Source: Thermoplasmata archaeon (GTDB taxonomy: Archaea > Thermoplasmatota > Thermoplasmata > GCA-020350865). Taken from it: DNA of 20,677 bases. This document shows, in pieces, positions 8,301 through 14,967 of the stretch; the stretch's first letter is position 1; every line of letters starts with the position of its first letter. The stretch is taken from the NCBI GenBank assembly GCA_020351895.1, contig CP070672.1, forward strand, positions 1,487,148 to 1,507,824. The letters are read 5' to 3'. Below the pieces are notes generated by a model. That model had not been told where the DNA came from. It did not search any database and was given only the letters and a program-made list of their open reading frames with translations. Position numbers and translations under genes: made by a program.

Positions 8301-10952
8301 CCAAACCCATCCAAAGTTCACATTGTCACATGTTACGACTGTGGAATCACCAGTAGCTGGAGTTATGGGATTTAAATTTACAATCGATGTATCGTTACTA
8401 TCCCATGTTGCTAAAGAGAAATCTACTGGACCAAGGTAACCTGCGGTGTCGTTGTATTGAGCACCGTAGAACGTGGTTGAATAGCCCAGGACATAATCCG
8501 GATAATTTGCCGGATCGCTCAATTCCGTTCCTGCACCACCTGGTGCATCACGGATTTGTATGGTATCAACTGTAGGCTCCAAAACAGTGATCTGAGTCGT
8601 GTTTACGTTTCCTTGAAGGTCATCCGCTGTTAATGTGATTGTTCCCCAATCTGTATTGCTACAAACCACATTTGTAGAGGAACCAGGTGAGGTGATTGTC
8701 AATATTGTAGTGATAGGAATAGTCCAATCCACAGACAAATCACCAATATAGCCAGAGGTGGAGTTATAGGCCGCGGCATATAAGTCTGTGGAGTGCCCTA
8801 CAGGATATTCTGGATAGTAGGCAGGATCGCCAAGATCATTACCTCCTCCTCCAGTTTGATCTCTTATTTGTATGTAATCAACTACAACCTCCAAAACAGT
8901 CACCTGAGTTTGGACGATATGACCATTTCCATCATCTAGTTCCACCCACACCCAGCCATAATTTACATTGTCACATGTAATGCCTGATTGTTCGCCTGGA
9001 CTTGTTACCAGTACTATACCTGTATCATTGCTGCTCCATGTTGATGACGCTGGGACTGGGCCGATGTAACCTGCCGTAATGTTGTACTCTGCACCGTAGA
9101 AAGTGGTTGTATAACCCAATGGATAATCAGGGTAATTTGCTGGATCGGTAAGGTCAACGCCACCACCGCCAGAGGCACTGCGAATTTGAATATAATCCAC
9201 TGTGGGCTCCATTACCGTAACCTGAGTGGTGTTTTGATACGTTCCATCATCCAATGTGATGGTCACGGTTCCCCAATTCGTATCGCTGCAGGTTATGGTT
9301 GAGGAATCACCGGGTGTTGTAACACCCACTATGGAGGGATCGTCACTGCTCCAGGTCGAGGTTATGGGAACGTCTGATAAATAACCGGCTGTGGAGTTGT
9401 AAGAGGCTCCGTAAAAGGTAGTCGAGTTCCCCACCCAATATGAAGGATAATTCAAGGGATCGCTTAAAACGGTACCAGTTCCTCCTGCTTCGTCTCTTAT
9501 CTGAATATAGTCAACAGTAGGCGGTGATACAGTCACTTGGGTTGTATTCTGGTGTGTTCCATCATCCAACATTATGGTAACAGTTCCCGAGTTTGTATCA
9601 CTGCAGGTTATGATTGAGGAGCTTCCAGGTGAAGCAGCATCCACTATTGAGGGACCATCGCTGACCCATGTTGCAGCTGCCAGGACATCTCCTATATAAC
9701 CTGCCGTAAAGTTATACTCAGCACCGTAGAAAGTGGTTGTGTAGCCCACCCAATATGTTGGATAATTCCCGGGATCGCCAAGGTCATTTCCTAATCCACC
9801 GGCAGCATCCCTGATTTGAATGTAGTCAACCGTGGGCTCATCTACAGTCACTATTGTGGTGTTCTGAATCCCGGTACCATCATCCAATGTGATCATGACG
9901 GTTCCCCAATTGATAGGGCTACAGGTTAAGGTTGTGGAGGTCCCCGGCGTAGACACATCCGCTATTGAGGGGGTATCGCTGCTCCATGTTGCAGTTGCAG
10001 GAACATCATCAATGTAACCTGTCGTGTCATTATACATGGCTCCATAGTAAGTATCTGTTTCACCCACGGGATAATTCCTATAATTTATTGGATCGCAGAG
10101 ATTATCACCTAATCCACCGGGTTGAGTTCTTATCTGTACATAATCAACTGTTGGTGGTTCACCAGAGGTATTCGCATATCCAGATCCTTCACCGAAATAC
10201 GTGCTTTGATAATTCTCCTCTGAACCAGGGTTGTTGTTTTGATACCCTGTAAAGACCAATTTCAGGGAGTAATAATATGTCTCATCAGGAGACACTGTCG
10301 TATCATTGTAATATGGATCAGTAAGCGGGGCACTGGTGGATCCACCTACCAAACCCCATTCCGCATCACCTGAGACTGTCCCGTTATCGTCACTTCTATA
10401 CACCTTATACCCTGCCACCAACGATAGAGGATCAGGAAGTGGCTCCCAACTCAAATTAATGAAGTTCGAGCCATTGACATCTATTTTAGGTATTGGTATC
10501 TTATGAAGGGTGGAATTGTCAAAGATCTGAGTCGGTTCTGAATCCAGTATGTTCATATTGAAAGCTATGTAACCTGCATGATCAGTTCCATAACTTCCAA
10601 ATTCCCTCTCAATAATTATTATCCCTGGATCACCAGTCTGCCAATCTATGATGAAACCTGTCTCTGGAGGTGTCCCCTCTTCCCCACTAATGTATGGATC
10701 ATAGTAATCAATGGTTCCAGTGGTCATCATTATATCCCACACGTTCCCTTCATTCGTTCTGTTCTGGATATAGAAGTAAGAGAATCCGTTCTGCACTGCA
10801 TCCCAGGCTCTTACAGTCCCATTGGCAGTAACATTGCCAAATATCTGTTTCTGAACAAAATCCGCTCTAACTACAGACACCTGAAATATAAAGAATCCAG
10901 ATGTCATTAACATAGCCACCAAGACCATAGCAAATGCTCTTTTTATTCTCAT
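5388..10952 (-). CDS. Giant surface protein with 13 tandem Ig-like repeats, FN3, TM and acidic tail
   Basis: About 1854 aa. Order: signal peptide (1-30); N-terminal module beginning ADFVQKQIFGNVTANG and including an FN3-like part (SWEPLPDPLS, AGYKVYRSD) to about 265; 13 tandem ~106-residue repeats (about 269-1637), each beginning VDYIQIR-like and ending ITLDDG...NTTQVTV, resembling group 2 bacterial Ig-like (BIG2) domains in their second half; an FN3 domain (about 1645-1736); a TM helix (about 1743-1766) followed by RRRKK; and a cytoplasmic Glu/Pro tail ending in eight prolines. All 13 repeats carry an N-x-T/S sequon at the same place, so heavy N-glycosylation is likely. The frame opens at a TTG (10958), but the ATG at 10950-10952 has GAGGTGAT at proper spacing. 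A role in adhesion or envelope structure is inferred. The N-terminal module is shared with the next gene. Confidence 0.9.
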   Translation of the reverse strand: MRIKRAFAMVLVAMLMTSGFFIFQVSVVRADFVQKQIFGNVTANGTVRAWDAVQNGFSYFYIQNRTNEGNVWDIMMTTGTIDYYDPYISGEEGTPPETGFIIDWQTGDPGIIIIEREFGSYGTDHAGYIAFNMNILDSEPTQIFDNSTLHKIPIPKIDVNGSNFINLSWEPLPDPLSLVAGYKVYRSDDNGTVSGDAEWGLVGGSTSAPLTDPYYNDTTVSPDETYYYSLKLVFTGYQNNNPGSEENYQSTYFGEGSGYANTSGEPPTVDYVQIRTQPGGLGDNLCDPINYRNYPVGETDTYYGAMYNDTTGYIDDVPATATWSSDTPSIADVSTPGTSTTLTCSPINWGTVMITLDDGTGIQNTTIVTVDEPTVDYIQIRDAAGGLGNDLGDPGNYPTYWVGYTTTFYGAEYNFTAGYIGDVLAAATWVSDGPSIVDAASPGSSSIITCSDTNSGTVTIMLDDGTHQNTTQVTVSPPTVDYIQIRDEAGGTGTVLSDPLNYPSYWVGNSTTFYGASYNSTAGYLSDVPITSTWSSDDPSIVGVTTPGDSSTITCSDTNWGTVTITLDDGTYQNTTQVTVMEPTVDYIQIRSASGGGGVDLTDPANYPDYPLGYTTTFYGAEYNITAGYIGPVPASSTWSSNDTGIVLVTSPGEQSGITCDNVNYGWVWVELDDGNGHIVQTQVTVLEVVVDYIQIRDQTGGGGNDLGDPAYYPEYPVGHSTDLYAAAYNSTSGYIGDLSVDWTIPITTILTITSPGSSTNVVCSNTDWGTITLTADDLQGNVNTTQITVLEPTVDTIQIRDAPGGAGTELSDPANYPDYVLGYSTTFYGAQYNDTAGYLGPVDFSLATWDSNDTSIVNLNPITPATGDSTVVTCDNVNFGWVWVTLDDGEGHQIQARVTVLEVVIDYIQIRSAAGGGGVDLGDPVNYPSYPVGHSATFYAAAYNDTSGYVTDLSVDWTITPPTTTILTVSTPGSSTSVDCSNTDWGTVTITANDGQGNTNTTDVTVLQPTVDYVLIRDAALGAGTDLSNVANYPSYPVGHITTFYGARYNDTAGYLEDVPSTSTWDSGDPGTVTVISPGTSSIITCSDTVWGTVTITLTDGAYPTKSSTTDVTVIEPTVDYVLIRDTAGGAGLDLSDPANFPSYPVGHITTFYGAEYNNTADFIGDVPLNSTWTSQNPAIVDAGPTGSTSTITCDDTAWGLVTITLEDWLLHQAITNVTVLEPTVDYVLIRDAAGGGGNNLCDPANYPTYPVGHFTSFYGAEYNNTAGYIGDVPSTSTWDSADPNIVTVTSPASQSVITASSTTGGSSVITLEDDDSGHQNTTTVTVLDPTVDYIMIVDAAGGAGNWVGYMTYAISETDTFYLAGFNNTADYIGDLNADPWFSDNTSVGSLSPTTGSSSTTFTAQDVSADSTCQVTAYYDSLTNLTGILTVLGPKVDYIQIRDAPDNGGAVVTTATYIVWEIDNFYAAAYNHTEGYLDDVEVTWESNAITVGQVTPLGLWTNFTAQNVATDSTCIITATYIIGITNQTGLLTVLAPRIDEIMIRDGADGGGDIVLTRTYDASETDTFYAAGYNQTVGYVEDVDVTWSSDNTGVGTVTPGPGSSTTFTAEDVTVDGTCKISADYPTDISNSTGVITVIATVDTEGPAQPAQPILNVKGTDEIGMTWEANTEPDLDHYIIQRSTDPDGEWTNITTVDKSVTSYTDTGLKAGKKYYYQIVAVDESGNQSPPSPWAGATTDSEDEFPWVLLLLPLIIAIVVILLLWLLLRRRKKEEEELPPEEAPPEEAPEAAPPTEEFAEEELPEEEFVEEELPEEEIPEDEYEEYEEFVDEDEFEEEPETGGETPPSPPPPPPPP
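6042..10148 (-). repeat. Thirteen tandem ~318-bp coding repeats
   Basis: Repeat units start (minus direction) at 10148, about 9830, and then at 9200 (unit 4), 8882 (5), 8570 (6), 8237 (7), 7919 (8) and on to 6338 (13). Unit length is 312-333 bp in the centre. Units 1-10 have a GGxG-L-DPxNYP segment; units 11-13 lack it. Units 8 and 9 share a 30-base identical stretch (7498-7527 and 7822-7851), a sign of recent duplication or homogenisation. Confidence 0.85.
10182..10865 (-). repeat. N-terminal module shared with the paralogue (copy 1)
   Basis: This segment encodes about 228 residues (ADFVQKQIF to YFGEGS) closely matching the segment at 14050-14739. At DNA level, exact shared stretches include 10786-10814 with 14660-14688 (29 bases) and 10759-10783 with 14633-14657 (25 bases). 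Many of the remaining differences are third-position changes. Confidence 0.85.
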
Positions 10953-10980
10953 TTTCAATCACCTCGTCTAATTTGCCCTA

Positions 10981-11019
10981 CATCGATACTTCGACTCCCC
11001 TATTCTAATGATATCGATG
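10981..11019. repeat. Inverted repeat upstream of the giant repeat gene
   Basis: Perfect 8-base arms catcgata (10981-10988) and tatcgatg (11012-11019), separated by 23 bases, lie in the 106-base gap between the two giant genes. No clear TATA box is visible in this gap, so the downstream gene may be co-transcribed with the upstream one. The repeat could form a hairpin in the leader or bind a dimeric protein. Confidence 0.35.
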
Positions 11020-11064
11020 AATGTAATGAACAGACTCTTTCAAGTTCAATGGTTGATTTAATTT

Positions 11065-14000
11065 CTAAGTGCCTGGGGGTGGAGGTAATTCTCTCTCTGA
11101 CTCTTCCTCGGGCTCTGGCATCTCCTCCTCTTCCACTACCTCCTCCTCAGGCGATACCTCTTCTTCAGGCTCGGTTATCTCCTCTTCCTCAGGAACTTCC
11201 TCTTCCATTGGGGCTTCTTCTTCCTCAGGCATTTCTTCCTCTGCTGGAGCTTCCTCCTCCGGCATCTCAGGAGGAGCTTCCTTTGGCTTGCGCTTCATCA
11301 TCATGAACAATATTAGAATTATGATGATTATTATTATTAACGGTATCACTATCAACATGATCGGTAGTTCCTCCTTCTCTTCCTTCCACTTGCTGTCATC
11401 CAATGGATATTTATCTTCCTTGTCGTTTTTGCCATCTCCGTCAGTATCCCACAAGAGAGGATCTGTTTCGTCATCATCTTTAATACCATTGCCATTCTTA
11501 TCCTCTTCAGTGTCGAGTAATCCATCGCCGTCGTCATCGTCATCTTCAGAGTTGTAGGTGCCATCATTATCTGTGTCTGCATCTACGGTGTTGCTTGCAG
11601 TTGCGGTTTGACCCGATTCATTAGGTGTTGGCGCGTCATCTACCGCCGTAATCTTGTAATAATATGTGTTTCCATTTGTAAGCCCAGAATCGGTGTAAGT
11701 TGTGTCAGTTACCAAATCTGTATTTATCTTCTCAAAGGCTCCTGTCTCTGATGTCGACCTGTAGATGTTATATCCAGCTAAATCTGTTTCTGTGTTTGCG
11801 GTCCATACCAATTTCAATGCCTCTCCAGCGGGTACCAATTGAACCTCGAGTCCTGTTGGCACTGCTGGTGGTGTCGTATCTTCAGCTGCACTTACAGTTA
11901 TGTTTCCTGTGGAATCTGTTAGGGTACCGAATGTGGCGGTTATGGTGCCAGTCCCTGCAGTTGTGGCCGTGAATGTGGTGGAAGTACCTGTTTCTGGATC
12001 CAAAGTGCCGATGGCATCACCATCAAGGGCCCAGGTTGCTGAAACATCTTGCACATAATCTATCGAGGCGTTGAAACCAGCGCAGTAGTACATGTCTGTA
12101 ACCACGCCTCCAATCGTGAATGCAGCCGTGTCAACCTCATTGCCTGTTCCGCCAGCCGCGTCCATTATCTTAATGGAGTCAATTGTTGGCGGTGTTATAG
12201 TGAATACCACGGTATCTTGATGGACACCGTCATCGGCTGTCCATGTTACCGTGCCCCCTGTTTCTCCCGAGTAGAAGTCGGAGTTTATACCCGAGGATAG
12301 CGATGTTTCTCCGGTTGCTCCGCCTGCATTATCCACAGTCCAGTCAACAATGATATCAGCAATGTATAGGAAAGTGGTGTTAAAGGAAGCTGCGTAACCT
12401 GGGATCGTGATTCCAACACCCACGGTTTGATCTGGAATTTCAGTGACACCGGTTCCGGAGGTATCCACAATTAGAATGTAATCCACTGTGGGCGGATTGA
12501 TTGCTATATCAAATGTATCATCCACTAAGGTGGCGTGGTCGGCTGTGATCGTGGTTGTTCCTGTACTAGTAGCAACTAGTGTGAATGTTGTGGTATTGGC
12601 TGTATCGGCACTAAATGAGCCTAAATCTGGAGAATCGCTCCAGTCAACGGTTTCCAGTCCAGTAAAGGTGGAATATTCGTCATTGTAACCCCAAGCATAC
12701 ACTGTGATTTCTCCTCCAACATCTAAGTTGACCGTTGTAAGCTCAACACCAAATTCATCAGTAATTACGATTCTGTCAGGCAGAAGAACCTGGATATCCA
12801 CAGTAAAGTTATCCGAAACTGTAGGTGTCATGGTCATATTCTCACCCACAATATCCACTTCCCCGGCAGTGGCATTTGCATAGAATATCGTGTTTGTTCC
12901 TGTGATTGTGCTGAAATACCCAAGTAGTGGATAATCCACACTCCAGTCAACATCCACCAAATCGACATAACCTGCCGTGTTGTTGTAGCCTGAGGCGTAT
13001 GCCGCTACAAAACCTCCTGTGCTTATCACGACCCTGGTAAGTTCATTGCCATCTGCTGCATCGGTTATTGTAATGTAGTCAACAGTCGGCTTTGGTACCG
13101 TTATATTTGTTGTATCTGTATGACCCTGTTGGTCATCCAGGGTTATTGTTACGACTCCCCATTCTGTTGAATCACATGTTATGGTTGAGGAAATTCCAGG
13201 TGATGTGACGGTTACTATCGTCGTGTTCGAGCTAACCCATGTCGAACCACTATCAACATCACCAATGTAACCTGTTGAGGTGTTGTAGGCTGCTCCGTAG
13301 AAATCGGTAATATGACCAACTGGATAGGTTGGATAGTTCGCAGGATCTCCAAGATCGATACCTCCTCCTCCAGGAGCGCTTCTGATCTCTATATAATCCA
13401 CAGTTGGTGGCCCTCCTAGAACGAGTTTTATGATGAACCAATCAATGACCTCTAGAAGAGCATTTTGTCCTGTTATATTCACATGGCCTAAGGCGGTTCC
13501 TGTAAAAATGGTGATATTGCTTGGTGTAATGCTGAAATCACCGTCTCCGGTGTCGACCATCACATCTGTCCAATCTACCGTCACTAAACCAACATAAGTG
13601 GAGATTGAATCTGTTAGATTATAACCAGAAGCATATATTTCTAGGGGTTCGCTGAGGTTCCAATCCGAAAGGTCAGGTATCTCCATACCATCCTCAGTAT
13701 AAGTCAGCAGGATGTAATCGACAGTAGGATCGTTTACTACTATATTGAAATCGTCGCTCAAGGTTGCATTCGCGCCTGTGACGAGTGTGGGGCCTCCTTG
13801 GAAATTCGCAGTGAATACAGTGAAGGTACTGGGAGTTGGGCTACAACTGCCCAATGTAGGCACATCAACGACCCAATCCACCTCAACAGATCCTACCCAC
13901 ACATCACCACTTGTGTAGCCTTGGGCAAAGACCTGAGGCGTGTCCTGCCCTACATCAACATATATTGTATCTACCGCTGTCCCATTGGCATATTCAATAA

Positions 14001-14835
14001 CAATATAATCAATAATAAGGCCGCTTTCTGGAGATATCATGGGCGCCGAGCCTTCACCAAAGTACATATTTTGGTGGTTATCCACCTGGGCAATATCATT
14101 GTTTTGATATCCAGTGAAAACTATTTTGACAGAATAATAGTAGGTCGTATTGGCAATTACACCTGTATCATTGAAAAAGTTGTCAGTTATTGGAGTACTA
14201 TTGGTTCCACCAACAAGTGTCCAATCATCATCACCAGCAACTGTCCCATTGGTCTCGCTCCTGTATATCTTATAACCGGCAATGAGACTGTCTGGATCAT
14301 CTAGCGGGGTCCAACTCATATTTATAAAACCTGTACCGTTGAGGTCAAGGGTTGCTGTTGGTATCTTCTGAAGGGATGAATTATCAAAGAGCTGAGTCGG
14401 TTCTGAGTCCAGGGTATTTTTAATGAAGGAGATATAGCCTGCATGATCGACTCCATAAATTCCATAATCCCTTTCAACAATCATTATCCCAGGATCACCA
14501 GTCTGCCAATCGATGATGAATCCCGTCTCTGGTGGTGTGCCTTCTTCTCCACTTATGTATGGATCATAGTAATCTGCGATTGGAGGTCCAACTGTGGTCA
14601 TCATTATATCCATCACATCCCCTTCATTCGTCCTGTTCTGGATATAGAAGTAAGAGACACCGTTCTGCACTGCATCCCAGGCTCTTACCGTACCGTTGGC
14701 CGTCACGTTGCCAAATATCTGTTTCTGTACGAAATCTGCCTGGGCATATTGAATGTGTATATTTATTGGACCTAGGCACAATGCTGCGATTGCGAATGCT
14801 GCAATTACCAAACTAATAGTCCTTCTTCTTTTCAT
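11065..14835 (-). CDS. Large surface protein, paralogue of the 13-repeat giant, with Ca repeats, TM and Glu/Pro tail
   Basis: 1256 aa. Signal peptide ending near QYAQA (about 32); N-terminal module nearly duplicating that of the downstream giant (ADFVQKQIFGNVTANG onward, to about 262); seven diverged Ig-like repeats (about 274-980); an FN3 domain (about 985-1080, PPAVPTGLEV, AGYNIYRS); Asp-rich thrombospondin type 3-like Ca repeats (about 1085-1148, DTDNDG, DDDGDG, DTDGDG); a TM helix (about 1157-1180) then KRKPK; and a cytoplasmic Glu/Pro tail ending PPPPGT. Only the third repeat (13084-13401) has the GGGGIDLGDPANYP segment typical of the other giant. The frame opens at TTG 14847, but GGTGAT precedes the ATG at 14833-14835. 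A TATA box (14908-14915) overlaps a palindrome. Role inferred: glycosylated envelope or adhesion protein. Confidence 0.9.
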   Translation of the reverse strand: MKRRRTISLVIAAFAIAALCLGPINIHIQYAQADFVQKQIFGNVTANGTVRAWDAVQNGVSYFYIQNRTNEGDVMDIMMTTVGPPIADYYDPYISGEEGTPPETGFIIDWQTGDPGIMIVERDYGIYGVDHAGYISFIKNTLDSEPTQLFDNSSLQKIPTATLDLNGTGFINMSWTPLDDPDSLIAGYKIYRSETNGTVAGDDDWTLVGGTNSTPITDNFFNDTGVIANTTYYYSVKIVFTGYQNNDIAQVDNHQNMYFGEGSAPMISPESGLIIDYIVIEYANGTAVDTIYVDVGQDTPQVFAQGYTSGDVWVGSVEVDWVVDVPTLGSCSPTPSTFTVFTANFQGGPTLVTGANATLSDDFNIVVNDPTVDYILLTYTEDGMEIPDLSDWNLSEPLEIYASGYNLTDSISTYVGLVTVDWTDVMVDTGDGDFSITPSNITIFTGTALGHVNITGQNALLEVIDWFIIKLVLGGPPTVDYIEIRSAPGGGGIDLGDPANYPTYPVGHITDFYGAAYNTSTGYIGDVDSGSTWVSSNTTIVTVTSPGISSTITCDSTEWGVVTITLDDQQGHTDTTNITVPKPTVDYITITDAADGNELTRVVISTGGFVAAYASGYNNTAGYVDLVDVDWSVDYPLLGYFSTITGTNTIFYANATAGEVDIVGENMTMTPTVSDNFTVDIQVLLPDRIVITDEFGVELTTVNLDVGGEITVYAWGYNDEYSTFTGLETVDWSDSPDLGSFSADTANTTTFTLVATSTGTTTITADHATLVDDTFDIAINPPTVDYILIVDTSGTGVTEIPDQTVGVGITIPGYAASFNTTFLYIADIIVDWTVDNAGGATGETSLSSGINSDFYSGETGGTVTWTADDGVHQDTVVFTITPPTIDSIKIMDAAGGTGNEVDTAAFTIGGVVTDMYYCAGFNASIDYVQDVSATWALDGDAIGTLDPETGTSTTFTATTAGTGTITATFGTLTDSTGNITVSAAEDTTPPAVPTGLEVQLVPAGEALKLVWTANTETDLAGYNIYRSTSETGAFEKINTDLVTDTTYTDSGLTNGNTYYYKITAVDDAPTPNESGQTATASNTVDADTDNDGTYNSEDDDDDGDGLLDTEEDKNGNGIKDDDETDPLLWDTDGDGKNDKEDKYPLDDSKWKEEKEELPIMLIVIPLIIIIIIILILFMMMKRKPKEAPPEMPEEEAPAEEEMPEEEEAPMEEEVPEEEEITEPEEEVSPEEEVVEEEEMPEPEEESERELPPPPGT
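14050..14739 (-). repeat. N-terminal module shared with the paralogue (copy 2)
   Basis: Partner of 10182-10865. The similarity covers the mature N-terminus and FN3-like part but not the signal peptide or the following repeats, which diverge sharply. Confidence 0.85.
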
Positions 14836-14907
14836 TCTTATCACCAATTTTTCTTTAATCGATTTCCTTACCCTTACTACCTTATTCCTCCAATTTTTTT
14901 TATGTAG

Positions 14908-14928
14908 TATTTAAACCTTGGAAGGTTT
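14908..14928 (-). promoter_or_regulatory. TATA box overlapped by a palindromic operator-like site
   Basis: The minus-strand TATA TTTAAATA (14908-14915) is preceded by the palindrome aaacctt-gg-aaggttt (14913-14928), whose one arm enters the TATA box and covers the BRE position. The predicted transcript start is near 14885, giving a ~50-base leader. A regulator bound here would block TBP/TFB, so a repressor operator is plausible but unproven. Confidence 0.45.
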
Positions 14929-14942
14929 CAATATTGACAACT

Positions 14943-14967
14943 GTTATCACCACTACAGAGTGATAAC
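14943..14967 (-). terminator. Hairpin straddling the stop codon of the 667-aa protein gene
   Basis: Perfect 8-base arms gttatcac (14943-14950) and gtgataac (14960-14967) with a 9-base loop that contains the TAG stop. No T-run follows, so it may act in mRNA 3' end stability rather than as a classic terminator. Confidence 0.35.

Noticed and set aside
6042..10148. Regular repeats considered as a CRISPR-like or satellite array
   Set aside because: The units are ~318 bp, codon-phased and encode a protein domain; there are no short direct repeats with unique spacers.
11069..11557. Plus-strand Ser-rich frame
   Set aside because: Antisense shadow of the Glu/Pro tail and Asp-rich repeats of the 1256-aa protein.
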